Shown here: in pieces, positions 17,293 to 26,221 of the stretch | Position numbering within the stretch: the first letter of the stretch is position 1 | How the letters are laid out: each line of letters begins with the position of its first letter | Assembly (NCBI RefSeq): GCF_014192155.1 | Contig: NZ_JACHXO010000003.1 | Coordinates: 186,001 to 250,000 of the forward strand | Source: Roseateles terrae | GTDB lineage: Bacteria; Pseudomonadota; Gammaproteobacteria; Burkholderiales; Burkholderiaceae_C | Length of the DNA: 64,000 bases | Direction of reading: 5' to 3' | Program-made: the position numbers and the translations under genes | The notes under the pieces: model-generated | What the model saw: the letters and a program-made list of their open reading frames with translations, nothing else | Told to the model about the DNA's origin: nothing | Databases searched by the model: none

Positions 17293-17364
17293 GAACTGGT
17301 GCCAGAACTGGTGCCGGAGCTGGCGCCAACGCCGGTCACGGTGCCTGTGCCGGTGCCAGAGGCG
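17293..17364. repeat. Degenerate 12-bp tandem repeat upstream of the Lrp-type start
   Basis: Six 12-bp units begin with GAACTGGTGCCA and GAACTGGTGCCG, then drift. They lie in the 5' flank of the Lrp-type gene. If translation starts at 17393 instead of 17258, they encode a Ser-Gly-Thr-rich N-terminal tail. Confidence 0.7.
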
Positions 17365-17504
17365 ATGCGGCTACCCGGGCTGTCCGCCCCCATCGCGGAA
17401 GCTGTTTCCCGCCCTTGCTCCACTGTCCCGGAGGTGACGGGCGACTTGAGGGTTTTCCCTTGACGTGGATTTCGCGATGCCAATCGATCTCTCCGGCGTT
17501 TTGT

Positions 17505-17523
17505 TGAGCAAGATTCTTGCTCA
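17505..17523. promoter_or_regulatory. Perfect 8-3-8 dyad, candidate Lrp/AsnC operator
   Basis: TGAGCAAG-ATT-CTTGCTCA is a perfect inverted repeat with an AT-rich centre, the architecture bound by Lrp/AsnC dimers. It lies between the divergent regulator and oxidoreductase genes, 205 bp upstream of the oxidoreductase start. Binding is inferred, not shown. Confidence 0.65.
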
Positions 17524-17564
17524 TCTTGGCGCGAAACAGGCACAACTCGCAAGCACTCGCCGCG

Positions 17565-17579
17565 GTGTATTTCCTACAC
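17565..17579. promoter_or_regulatory. Second dyad upstream of the indolepyruvate oxidoreductase
   Basis: GTGTA-TTTCC-TACAC is a perfect 5-5-5 inverted repeat, 42 bp past the first dyad (about four helical turns) and 150 bp before the oxidoreductase start. It could be a secondary regulator site or overlap the promoter. Confidence 0.4.
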
Positions 17580-17727
17580 TGGACCCCTGGTCCCCCCCGT
17601 GCCGAACAGGGGATGCGCCAGCATGACAACATTGCGCTGACCACTCAGCGGTATCTGGCAGCACGGCCTCCACGGCCCGTCACAAGCGGGACCTGACGGT
17701 GCCGGCCACCAACAGGAGACACCCCTC

Positions 17728-20700
17728 ATGAATGCCCCCTTGCCCGAACACATCCTGCGAGCACTGGAAACAGTCAGCCTGGACGACAAATACGCGTTGG
17801 ACGAGGGCCGTGCCTTCATGAGCGGCATCCAGGCCCTGGTGCGCCTGCCCATGCTGCAGCGCACCCGGGACGCCATGGCCGGCCTCAACACCGCCGGCTT
17901 CATCTCCGGCTATCGCGGCTCCCCGCTGGGCGGCTACGACCAGGCGCTGATGGCCGCACGCAAGCATCTGGCCAAGCAGAACATCGTCTTCCAGCCGGGC
18001 GTGAACGAAGAACTCGGCGCCACCGCCGTCTGGGGCACCCAGCAGCTGGACCTCTTCCCCGAGAAGAAGAAGTTCGATGGCGTCTTTGGCATGTGGTACG
18101 GCAAGGGCCCCGGCGTGGACCGCTGCATCGACGTGTTCAAGCACGCCAACATGGCCGGCACCTCCAGGCACGGTGGCGTGATTGCCATCGCCGGTGACGA
18201 CCACATCGCCAAGAGCTCCACCGCCGCCCACCAGAGCGACCACGTCTTCAAGGCAGTTGGCTTTCCGGTCTTCTTCCCGTCCAGCGTGCAGGACATCCTG
18301 GACATGGGCCTGCATGCCTTCGCCATGAGCCGCTTCTCCGGCCTGTGGTCCGGCCTGAAGACGATCCAGGAAATCGTGGAATCGTCCAGCAGCGTCAGCG
18401 TCGACCCGGACCGGGTGCAGATCCTGCTGCCCGAAGATTTCCCGATGCCTGCGGGCGGCCTGCACATCCGCTGGCCCGATCCGCCGCTGGATCAGGAAGC
18501 CCGCATGATGGACCACAAGTGGTACGCGGCGCTGGCCTATGTGCGGGCCAACCGGCTCAACCACAATGTGATCGCAACGCCCGACGACCGCTTCGGCATC
18601 ATCGCCAGCGGCAAGGCCTGGAACGACACCCGCCAGGCGCTGCATGACCTCGGTCTGGACGACAACACCTGCCGCCGCCTGGGCATCCGCCTGCACAAGG
18701 TCAATGTGGTGTGGCCGCTGGAAGCCACCATCACCCGCGACTTTGCGCAGGGCCTGCAAGAGATTCTGGTGGTCGAGGAAAAGCGCCAGATGATCGAATA
18801 TCAGCTCAAGGAAGAGCTGTACAACTGGCGTCCGGACGTGCGCCCCAACGTGCTGGGCAAGTTCGACGAAAGCGACAACGACCAGAGCGGCGGCGAATGG
18901 AGCCGGCCCAACCCCAGCAGCCACTGGCTGCTGCGTCCGCAGGCAGATCTGACGCCGGCCATCATCGCCCGCGCCATCTCCAAGCGGCTGCTCAAGCTGG
19001 GCGTGGACGCCGACACCGCCGAGCGCCTGCGGGCCCGCGTGGCCCTGATCGACGCCAAGGAGCAGTCGCTCAAGAGCGAAGAAAAGACCGCCGGCGGTGC
19101 CGACCGCACGCCGTGGTTCTGCTCCGGCTGCCCGCACAACACCAGCACCCGCGTTCCGGACGGCTCGCGCGCCGTCGGCGGCATCGGCTGCCACTACATG
19201 GTCACCTGGATGCCGGGGCGCAACACCGCCACCTTCACCCAGATGGGCGGCGAAGGCGTGCCTTGGGTGGGTCAGGCGCCGTTCACCGACGAAAAGCACA
19301 TCTTCAGCAACCTGGGTGACGGCACCTACTTCCACAGCGGCATCCTGGCCATCCGCCAGAGCATCGCTGCCGGGGTGAACATCACCTACAAGGTGCTCTA
19401 CAACGACGCGGTCGCCATGACCGGTGGTCAGCAGGTGGGGGAGCGTCCGGAAGGCCACAGCGTCTTCCAGATCATGAACAGCCTGATCTCCGAAGGCGTG
19501 GCCAAGCTGATCATCGTCACCGACGAGCCGCAGAAGTACGAAGGCAAGCCGGTCGCCCCCGGAGTCACGGTGCACCACCGCGACGAGCTGGATGCGCTGC
19601 AGCGCCAGTTCCGCGAGATCCCCGGCACCACCGTCATCATCTACGACCAGACCTGCGCCACCGAGAAGCGCCGTCGCCGCAAGCGCGGCAAGATGGTCGA
19701 TCCGGCCAAGCGCACCGTCATCAACGAAGCGGTCTGCGAAGGCTGCGGCGATTGCTCGGTGCAGTCCAACTGCCTGTCGGTCGAGCCGCTGGAAACCGAA
19801 TTCGGGCGCAAGCGCCAGATCAACCAGAACACCTGCAACAAGGACTTCTCCTGCGTGAAGGGCTTCTGCCCGAGCTTCGTCACCATCGAGGGCGGCGAGC
19901 TGAAGAAGCCGAAGAAGGACAAGCGCCTGAATCCGTTCGACGCCAGCCTGCCGCCGGTGCCGCAACCGCTGATTCCCAATGCCGAGAAGGCCTGGGGCAT
20001 CGTGGTGGCCGGCGTGGGCGGCACGGGTGTGATCACCATCGGCCAGCTGCTGGGCATGGCGGCCCACCTTGAAGGCAAGGGCGTCATCACGCAGGACGCC
20101 GCCGGCCTGGCCCAGAAGGGCGGCGCCACCTGGAGCCACATCCAGATCGCCAACAGCCCGTCGGCCATCTACTGCACCAAGGTCGGCACCGCCGAGGCGG
20201 ACCTGGTCATCGCCTGCGATTCGATCGTGGCCGCCAACAAGAGCACGCTGGCGGTGATGCGCGAAGGCCGCAGCTTCGTGGCGCTCAACACGCATGGCTC
20301 GCCAACCGCCACGCTGGTCAACAACCCGGACTGGAGCTTCCCGGGCGGCGCCTGTGAAGCGGCCATCGCCAAAGCGGTGGGCAACGACCACCTGGGCATG
20401 TTCGACGCCGAAGAAGTGGCCGTGAAGCTGCTGGGTGACTCGCTCTACACCAACCCGCTGATGCTGGGCTATGCCTGGCAAAAGGGCCGGGTGCCGCTGA
20501 GCCATGCTGCGCTGATGCGTGCCATTGAACTCAACGGCGTGCAGATCGACAACAACAAGGCGGCGTTCGAATGGGGCCGCCGCTGCGCCCACGATCTGGC
20601 GGCCGTGCGCTCGCTCTATGCAACGCAGCAGGTCATCCAGGTCATCAAGCGTCAGGGCGTGGATGAGCTGCTGGCCCGTCGGGTCGAGTTCCTGACCGAC

Positions 20701-21285
20701 TATCAGAACGCCGCCTACGCCGCCGACTACCGCGCCTTCGTGGAACGCGTGCGCGCCGTGGAAGCGCCGCTGGGCGGCACCCGCCTGACGGAAGCCGTGG
20801 CCCGCTATCTGTTCAAGCTGATGGCCTACAAGGACGAATACGAGGTCGCGCGTCTGCACACCGACCCCAAGTTCCTCCAGAAGATCCAGGCCCAGTTTGA
20901 AGGCGACTACAAGGTGGTGCATCACCTGGCCCCGCCGCTGTTCGCCAAGAAGGATGCGCAGGGCCAGCCGGTCAAGTCGCCGTTCGGCAGCTGGGTGCGC
21001 CCGGCGATGGGCGTGCTGGCCAAGCTCAAGGGCCTGCGCGGCACCGCCTTCGACCCCTTCGGCCACACGCAGGAGCGTCGCACCGAGCGTCAGCTGATCC
21101 AGGACTACCGCGCCAGCATCGAGGCCATCCTGTCCAAGGGCCTGACCGCAGAACGCCTGCCGCTGGCACTGGACATTGCCCGGCTGCCGGAAGACATCCG
21201 CGGTTATGGCCACGTCAAGGACCGCCATCTGGCGGCGGTGCGGACGCGCTGGACGCAGCTGAGCGCCCAATGGGCCGCGCAGTAA
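17728..21285 (+). CDS. Indolepyruvate ferredoxin oxidoreductase, fused alpha and beta subunits
   Basis: A 1185-residue cytoplasmic enzyme. It oxidatively decarboxylates arylpyruvates such as indolepyruvate to the aryl-acetyl-CoA using thiamine diphosphate and ferredoxin, in aromatic amino acid breakdown. The ATG follows AGGAG closely. The N-terminal pyrimidine-binding domain includes FISGYRGSPLGGYD and NEELGATAVWGTQQ. The thiamine-binding domain has WFCSGCPHNTST (about 463-474). Two cysteine groups, CEGCGDCSVQSNC and CNKDFSCVKGFC (about 670-714), look like iron-sulfur ligands. The gamma-type domain follows with VVAGVGGTGVITIGQLLG and LAQKGGATWSH. This is the single-chain IorAB arrangement common in Burkholderiales. 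The last codons lie inside a 12-bp tandem repeat that repeats the stop codon. Confidence 0.93.
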   Translation: MNAPLPEHILRALETVSLDDKYALDEGRAFMSGIQALVRLPMLQRTRDAMAGLNTAGFISGYRGSPLGGYDQALMAARKHLAKQNIVFQPGVNEELGATAVWGTQQLDLFPEKKKFDGVFGMWYGKGPGVDRCIDVFKHANMAGTSRHGGVIAIAGDDHIAKSSTAAHQSDHVFKAVGFPVFFPSSVQDILDMGLHAFAMSRFSGLWSGLKTIQEIVESSSSVSVDPDRVQILLPEDFPMPAGGLHIRWPDPPLDQEARMMDHKWYAALAYVRANRLNHNVIATPDDRFGIIASGKAWNDTRQALHDLGLDDNTCRRLGIRLHKVNVVWPLEATITRDFAQGLQEILVVEEKRQMIEYQLKEELYNWRPDVRPNVLGKFDESDNDQSGGEWSRPNPSSHWLLRPQADLTPAIIARAISKRLLKLGVDADTAERLRARVALIDAKEQSLKSEEKTAGGADRTPWFCSGCPHNTSTRVPDGSRAVGGIGCHYMVTWMPGRNTATFTQMGGEGVPWVGQAPFTDEKHIFSNLGDGTYFHSGILAIRQSIAAGVNITYKVLYNDAVAMTGGQQVGERPEGHSVFQIMNSLISEGVAKLIIVTDEPQKYEGKPVAPGVTVHHRDELDALQRQFREIPGTTVIIYDQTCATEKRRRRKRGKMVDPAKRTVINEAVCEGCGDCSVQSNCLSVEPLETEFGRKRQINQNTCNKDFSCVKGFCPSFVTIEGGELKKPKKDKRLNPFDASLPPVPQPLIPNAEKAWGIVVAGVGGTGVITIGQLLGMAAHLEGKGVITQDAAGLAQKGGATWSHIQIANSPSAIYCTKVGTAEADLVIACDSIVAANKSTLAVMREGRSFVALNTHGSPTATLVNNPDWSFPGGACEAAIAKAVGNDHLGMFDAEEVAVKLLGDSLYTNPLMLGYAWQKGRVPLSHAALMRAIELNGVQIDNNKAAFEWGRRCAHDLAAVRSLYATQQVIQVIKRQGVDELLARRVEFLTDYQNAAYAADYRAFVERVRAVEAPLGGTRLTEAVARYLFKLMAYKDEYEVARLHTDPKFLQKIQAQFEGDYKVVHHLAPPLFAKKDAQGQPVKSPFGSWVRPAMGVLAKLKGLRGTAFDPFGHTQERRTERQLIQDYRASIEAILSKGLTAERLPLALDIARLPEDIRGYGHVKDRHLAAVRTRWTQLSAQWAAQ

Positions 21286-21345
21286 GCCGCGCAGTAAGCC
21301 GCGCAGTAAGCTGCACAGTCAGCCGCACAGTGAGCGGCCCTGTGA
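21274..21345. repeat. 12-bp tandem repeat spanning a stop codon (six units, five in-frame stops)
   Basis: Three identical units GCCGCGCAGTAA are followed by GCTGCACAGTCA, GCCGCACAGTGA and GCGGCCCTGTGA. The first unit is the end of the oxidoreductase gene (Ala-Ala-Gln-stop). All units stay in the same reading frame, so five of six end in a stop codon. Confidence 0.9.
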
Positions 21346-21604
21346 GCATGTGAGCCGCGAACCCGGGCTGTGAGCGGCCCGGCTTGACACCCACCCGCTG
21401 AGCCGGCGGGCTGCATGCCCGCCGTGCCATCGGCGTCGCGCCCGCGCCGCACTCTGTGACATAGCACCTCCGCGCCTCCCCCCACAAGGGGGACGGTGCG
21501 GTTCTCCCTCCCCGCGGTTCAGGTTTTGCTGGCTAGACTCCCGGCCTCAGGTCCGCCAAGGGGCCGCCACAAGACCATTCAAACATCCCATCCGGGAGGG
21601 AAAC

Positions 21605-22531
21605 ATGAGCTCCAGCATCTGGGCCGGCATCGTCCGCGCCTGTGGCCGCCGCATGGTGTCGGCCGTTTTTGTGGGCGCCAGCCTGATCAGCCCGCTGGTG
21701 CAGGCTCAGTCCGCACAGGCCCAGGCTGAAGCCAAGGCTGCCTGGGACGAGGCCGGCAAGGCAGCCGTGAGCGGCCCGCATGACATCACGCTGGCCGGGC
21801 AGGCCACCCTGCATCTGGCGGACGGCAAGGTCTTCATTCCCAAGGCCCAGGCCGCTCGCCTGCTGCGCGCCATGGGCAACCCCGGCGACTATGCCGACCT
21901 GGAAGGTCTGGTGATGCCCAAGGGAGAAGAAGACTGGATGGCCATCGTCCGCTTCGAGAAGTCGGGCTACATCAAGGACGACGACGCCAAGCACTGGGAC
22001 GCGGAGGACCTGCTCAAGAGCTACCGGGAAGGCACCGAAGCCGCCAACAAGGAACGGGTGAAGATGGGCGTGGGTGCGCTGGAGATCGTCGGCTGGGCCG
22101 AGCAGCCGCGCTACACCGCGAGCCATCATCAGCTGGTCTGGGCCATGAGCACCCGCGACAAGGGCGCGGCTGCGAATGAACCGCAGGGCGTCAACTACAA
22201 CACGTATGCGCTGGGCCGTGAAGGGTATGTGAGCCTGAACCTGGTCACCGGCCTGAACAGCCTGGCCAAGGACAAGCTGCAGGCGCAGGGCATGCTGTCC
22301 GCGCTGGAGTTCAACAGCGGCAAGCGTTATGAAGACTTCAATGCCAGCACCGACCATGTGGCCGAGTACGGCCTGGCGGCGCTGGTGCTGGGTGCCGGCG
22401 CCAAGAAGCTGGGGCTGCTGGCCATCGTCGGCGCATTCTTCGCCAAGTTTGCGAAGCTGATCCTGATCGGCGCGCTGGGGCTGGGTGGCGCGTTCATGAA
22501 GCTGTTCCGCCGCGACAAGTCTGGCGCCTGA
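21605..22531 (+). CDS. DUF2167 family membrane protein
   Basis: A 308-residue protein with a strong ribosome site (GGGAGGGAAAC) before the ATG. A signal peptide ends near residue 34 (VQAQSAQAQ). The central periplasmic region has HDITLAGQATLHL, FIPKAQAARLLRAMGN, WMAIVRFEKSGYIKDDDA and LEIVGWAEQPRY, matching the DUF2167 family as remembered. Two hydrophobic segments close to the C-terminus (LAALVLGAGAKKLGLLAIVGAFF, split by basic residues) anchor it, ending in a basic tail. The family has no established function. It is monocistronic and convergent with the CYTH-CHAD gene. Confidence 0.82.
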   Translation: MSSSIWAGIVRACGRRMVSAVFVGASLISPLVQAQSAQAQAEAKAAWDEAGKAAVSGPHDITLAGQATLHLADGKVFIPKAQAARLLRAMGNPGDYADLEGLVMPKGEEDWMAIVRFEKSGYIKDDDAKHWDAEDLLKSYREGTEAANKERVKMGVGALEIVGWAEQPRYTASHHQLVWAMSTRDKGAAANEPQGVNYNTYALGREGYVSLNLVTGLNSLAKDKLQAQGMLSALEFNSGKRYEDFNASTDHVAEYGLAALVLGAGAKKLGLLAIVGAFFAKFAKLILIGALGLGGAFMKLFRRDKSGA

Positions 22532-22602
22532 GCGAACGCTTCACTCGGCAGGGAGGACCTTTCATGGGGCGCCTCTCTGCTGGAGATCATGAGCGCAGCG
22601 CT

Positions 22603-24222
22603 TCAGCGCTTCAGCCGCTTCACCCGCCGCCGCATGCGACCCAGCGCGGCATCGCGCACCGGCAGCAGCCATGCCAGCTCGAAACCGGCCCGAGCCGCGT
22701 CATCGGCGCGGCCGGTCGCGACGGCACGGACCAGCGCAGCGCGGGCCTGAACCAACCCCATCTCCAGATCGTTCAACTCGCCCAGGGGCTTTTGCACCGC
22801 CTGCACCCGGGCCATCTGTTTGGCGGTCTCGCGGGACGGACCCTTGTCGATCGCCTTCAAGCCGCCCGTCATCTCCAGCGCCATCTTCCATCGACGCAGA
22901 CGCCGACGCAGGTGATGTCGCCCCTGTACATCCAGCTTGTCGAAGCGACGCGCCAGATGCAGCGCCTTGTCGCCCAGGCGGGCCACTTCCAGCACCACCG
23001 CCTCGATCGGCCCGTGCATCGGCCCACCGCGCACCAGCCAGGCCACGATGGAGAGCATCCAGCCCTGCCACACCCGATCGGCCAGCAGCTCCGACGGCGG
23101 CGGTCCTTCCAGCGGACGCGGGCACAGCGTGGCAAGCTCGGCCTCTGCGGGAACGGCAACGGTGGCTTGCTGCCACGCCTGCTCCAGGTCATGACGCCAC
23201 GGCGCCAGGGCTTGCGCGTCGGCATCCCGTGCAGCGGCGAGCAGGCGGCCCAGCTGCCGGGCGCCTTCAGCGAGGCTGCGTAGAGCCCAGAGATCCGCCT
23301 CCGGATCGGTCTGCGCATCGGTCTGCAGATCGGTCTGCGGTTCGGTTTGAGGACCAGTCCGCGCCACCGCCGCCAGCAACTCCACCCCCACGCGCAGACG
23401 CCGCAGCGCCACACGCAGCTGATGCAGATGTTCCGGCTGATGAATGCCGGTCAGGATCTGCGACGCATTGCCGATCACCGGTTCCACCACCGACTGGAGC
23501 AGCGTCGCCAGGGCCTGCGCCTGGGTCTGCCCGGCGCGCCATACCGCAGGCGCACTGGCCTGCATCGGCGCGGCCGCTTCTCCACGCGCCAGCAGGTCCC
23601 CCCGCAAGGCCTTGGTGCGCAGTTCCAGCGTCAGTCCGAACTGCCCGATGGCCCAGTCACGCGCCACTTCCAGCACCGCGCGCGGGTCGCCCTGCTTCAG
23701 TTCGATCTCCAGTTCCGCCACGGGCGTGCGTCGCTCATCCGGAAACTCGCCCGCCAGCAGTGCGCCCCGGTCCAGCGCCAGCTCCACCTCGCCGTAGGGC
23801 GTTGCGAATGCACGGCTGAGCCGCTCAATGTCGGTCCGGAACAGCGCCTGCAGCGCCGGTTGCCCCAACCGCTCCAGCAGCGCCATCAGCCCTTGCCCGG
23901 CGGGATGGTCGGCATGTCGCGACAGGTCGAGCGCGGGGACAGGGCCGGGCACGGCGTCGCCCACCGGCACGTTGTGCTCCAGACGGGTCATGCCGTCCGG
24001 GGCCGCGCCTTTGAGGGTCTGCACCCAGGTGTCGCCTTCCAGCCGCAGGCGCAGGGCGTAGCCCGACCTGGCCAGATGGCGCTCCGGCGTGTCGAAATAG
24101 CTGGCCCGCAGACGCTCACGATGGGCGCCGGTGCCTGCAGCATCGGCCTCCCCGTGGACCCAGCGGTGGACCGCCTCCCATTGCGCGGGAGGGACCTGGA
24201 AGCGCAGCTCGATTTCTTTCAT
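22603..24222 (-). CDS. CYTH and CHAD domain protein, probable inorganic triphosphatase
   Basis: A 539-residue protein, counted from MKEIELRFQV at 24222, where the CYTH domain begins. The CYTH part (1 to about 200) has EIELR in place of the ExExK signature, paired basic and acidic residues (RASYFDTPERHL, YALRLRLEGDTW) and VAELEIELKQGD. The C-terminal CHAD domain (about 250-530) has helices rich in His/Arg (HQPEHLHQLRVALRRLR, RHHLRRRLRRWK) suited to polyphosphate. The same pairing occurs in E. coli YgiF, an inorganic triphosphatase. A (QTDx)n stretch in CHAD comes from a 12-bp repeat. The last codons and stop lie in short TGAAGCG-type repeats. It lies 121 bp downstream of the PhoD-like gene and may belong to the same transcript. 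Confidence 0.88.
   Translation of the reverse strand: MKEIELRFQVPPAQWEAVHRWVHGEADAAGTGAHRERLRASYFDTPERHLARSGYALRLRLEGDTWVQTLKGAAPDGMTRLEHNVPVGDAVPGPVPALDLSRHADHPAGQGLMALLERLGQPALQALFRTDIERLSRAFATPYGEVELALDRGALLAGEFPDERRTPVAELEIELKQGDPRAVLEVARDWAIGQFGLTLELRTKALRGDLLARGEAAAPMQASAPAVWRAGQTQAQALATLLQSVVEPVIGNASQILTGIHQPEHLHQLRVALRRLRVGVELLAAVARTGPQTEPQTDLQTDAQTDPEADLWALRSLAEGARQLGRLLAAARDADAQALAPWRHDLEQAWQQATVAVPAEAELATLCPRPLEGPPPSELLADRVWQGWMLSIVAWLVRGGPMHGPIEAVVLEVARLGDKALHLARRFDKLDVQGRHHLRRRLRRWKMALEMTGGLKAIDKGPSRETAKQMARVQAVQKPLGELNDLEMGLVQARAALVRAVATGRADDAARAGFELAWLLPVRDAALGRMRRRVKRLKR
23304..23363. repeat. 12-bp tandem repeat inside the CHAD domain
   Basis: Five units begin with GATCGGTCTGCG and stay in register (GATCGGTCTGCG, CATCGGTCTGCA, GATCGGTCTGCG, GTTCGGTTTGAG, GACCAGTCCGCG). 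On the coding strand they give QTEP-QTDL-QTDA-QTDP, an acidic loop between CHAD helices. Confidence 0.85.
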
Positions 24223-24343
24223 GGCGAGGGCAGTGTCGCACGGGCGCCGTTCCGGCCCCGACCCACGCTTGGGCGAGGGTTGCCCCGCCGGGTGACGCGC
24301 CACCCCGAACCCGAGATCCAGCCGCAACCGGCCGTTCGTGCAC

Positions 24344-26221
24344 TCACGCGAACACGGGTGCAGGGTCTATCGCGACCGCCGCGCCCAGACCCAGGCTCAG
24401 CCGTGCCACCGGCGCTGGCCGATCCGCGCCCGCGCCCTGCTGCCACAGCGGCTGCTGCGCCCGGTCAAACCACAGATGCAGCTCGCCTCCCACCACGGAC
24501 AGCACCGCCACACCGTCTCCGGGATGGTCGTGCCAGGCACTCACCTCACAGCGCAAGCGCTGGCCTTCGGGCCCGTCGAACTCGAACACCTCGGGCGCCG
24601 CCAGCTCTTCCACGGCCGTCACCGCAAAGGGCCAGGGCGCGTACAGCGCCGAACTGTGGATCGAATGCACCAGTACCGCCTCCTGCGGTTCGCCGGCGAC
24701 GGCCTGGATGCGGGCGCTGATCCAGCCGGAGCGATGCTCATCCCCGGAGAGGAACACCAGCCCCTGCGCACGCTGCCGCCAGATCTCCCCCAGCAGTTCA
24801 TGCTGGCTGTTCGGATAGCCGTCCCACGCGTCCGATCGCAGGCAGCTGGCCGGATGCTCCGCCGTCGTGCGCCGCCGGGGCAGTGGGAGGGATCCGCACA
24901 ACATGAAGCGCGGCCGTCCCTGGCTGCGGCCCAGCCAGTCCGCGAAGGCATCGCGCTGCGCTTCACTCCACATTCGCGCCCGGGACCAGTTGGCCGCGCG
25001 CCGCGCTTCCCGTTCACAGCGGGCATCGGCCACAAAAAAGGCGCCGCCCTGCCAGTCAAAGTCGTGCCACAGGCACCGGGGTCCCCCGGTCCGCGGCCCG
25101 GCTTCCCAGCGATGATCCCAGGCCGCCTGCCGGGCTGCTTCGAACCAGGGGCCGACATGGCCGCCCGCCTCCGGCTCCCAGTTGTCCACGATCTCGTGGT
25201 CATCGACGCTGTGCACGATGCGGCGCACCGACGGCGGCAGATGCCGCACGGGACCGGCCTTGAATTCCCCGTAAGCACGGCCGTAGCGCTCGATGCCGCT
25301 GCGCGAGTCGGCCAGACCGCCACTGGCATCGGCATAGATCTGGTCTCCGGCCAGCAATACGAGCGACAGATCCCGCCCGTCCGGATGGTGGCGGGCCCAG
25401 TGATGCAGGCGGGCCATGGCGGCGAACGCTGGAGCCGCCTGCGTCGGATCGTCATTGCAGCCGGGGCTGACATCGAGCAGGCCGGGCGGATATTGGCAGG
25501 CCGCCACGGCGATCGTCAGCGGCGGCGTGGCGGCCACCTGGGGGCTCGGCACAAAGCCGTGCCGCCATTGAGAGGGCGGCAGGTCCAGCAATTGCAGCAG
25601 CGCGCCTTCCATCTGCTCGCGCAGTTCTTCTCCGGCGAGAGGATGCAGGCAGCCCTGGTGGACGCCTTCGAGTGCCATCGCGCGAGGCTCGAGATAGACC
25701 GCCAGCAACAGCAGGCCGGGCCAGGGGCGGTGGAGGTCGCTGCCGGATGCCGCCTGCGGCTCCTGCAGCTCCTTCGCTTCGGGCGGCGCGTCGGCCTCGT
25801 GCGCGAGATCGGCGTTTTTGCCGGGCGTCGCCAGCGGTTCAACGCCATGGCGCATGCCTGGCGTAGCCTCTCTCGCGTCCGCGTGAATGCCTGCATTCAG
25901 CGGCGCCGGAAACTCCTCCAGCGGCACGCTGAAGCGCCACGGGTCTCCGGGCCGCCCGCGCGATGGCGGCACCCAGGGCTCGATCAGCAAGGCACCCGGC
26001 AAGCGCTCATACACATCGCCGCCATGCCAGGCCATCGGCACCCGCAGCCACCAGCGCGGCCATCCCAGCTCCGGCTTGACCGCCGTCAGCAGCGGCACCC
26101 GGCCCGCCTGCGGCGGTCCCTGTTCCACGCGATGCCAGGGCGCTTCGACACTGAGCAGCAGTTGGGCCATGGGCGTCTCCCTGGGGGCGATGCGTGCATT
26201 CATGCAGGTCTCGAGGCTCAT
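24344..26221 (-). CDS. PhoD-like metallophosphatase (alkaline phosphatase D family)
   Basis: A 625-residue protein with a calcineurin-like catalytic core. Metal-binding motifs are LAGDQIYAD (about 293), SVDDHEIVDNW (about 335) and LSGDEHRSG (about 490). It also has ACQYPPG at the entry of the domain, where PhoD proteins usually show ASCQYP. The first 240 residues form a separate N-terminal region without a recognised domain (ELGWPRWWLRVPMAWHGG). There is no clear signal peptide, unusual for PhoD enzymes, so a cytoplasmic role is possible. The start codon overlaps the stop of the upstream GMC/hydrolase gene as ATGA, indicating coupling. Substrate unknown; phosphodiesters or phosphoanhydrides are typical of the family. 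Confidence 0.87.
   Translation of the reverse strand: MSLETCMNARIAPRETPMAQLLLSVEAPWHRVEQGPPQAGRVPLLTAVKPELGWPRWWLRVPMAWHGGDVYERLPGALLIEPWVPPSRGRPGDPWRFSVPLEEFPAPLNAGIHADAREATPGMRHGVEPLATPGKNADLAHEADAPPEAKELQEPQAASGSDLHRPWPGLLLLAVYLEPRAMALEGVHQGCLHPLAGEELREQMEGALLQLLDLPPSQWRHGFVPSPQVAATPPLTIAVAACQYPPGLLDVSPGCNDDPTQAAPAFAAMARLHHWARHHPDGRDLSLVLLAGDQIYADASGGLADSRSGIERYGRAYGEFKAGPVRHLPPSVRRIVHSVDDHEIVDNWEPEAGGHVGPWFEAARQAAWDHRWEAGPRTGGPRCLWHDFDWQGGAFFVADARCEREARRAANWSRARMWSEAQRDAFADWLGRSQGRPRFMLCGSLPLPRRRTTAEHPASCLRSDAWDGYPNSQHELLGEIWRQRAQGLVFLSGDEHRSGWISARIQAVAGEPQEAVLVHSIHSSALYAPWPFAVTAVEELAAPEVFEFDGPEGQRLRCEVSAWHDHPGDGVAVLSVVGGELHLWFDRAQQPLWQQGAGADRPAPVARLSLGLGAAVAIDPAPVFA

Larger units (their letters stand above)
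17259..17727. other. Divergent intergenic region between the Lrp-type and indolepyruvate oxidoreductase genes
   Basis: A stretch of 469 bp holding, in order, the 12-bp repeat array, the 19-bp dyad at 17505-17523, a second dyad at 17565-17579 and the ribosome site AGGAG before 17728. No additional gene is supported. Confidence 0.6.

Noticed and set aside
17680-21270. Open frame of 1196 codons on the minus strand opposite indolepyruvate oxidoreductase
   Set aside because: Composition is typical of an antisense frame and it lacks motifs; the plus strand has a full conserved enzyme with a good ribosome site.
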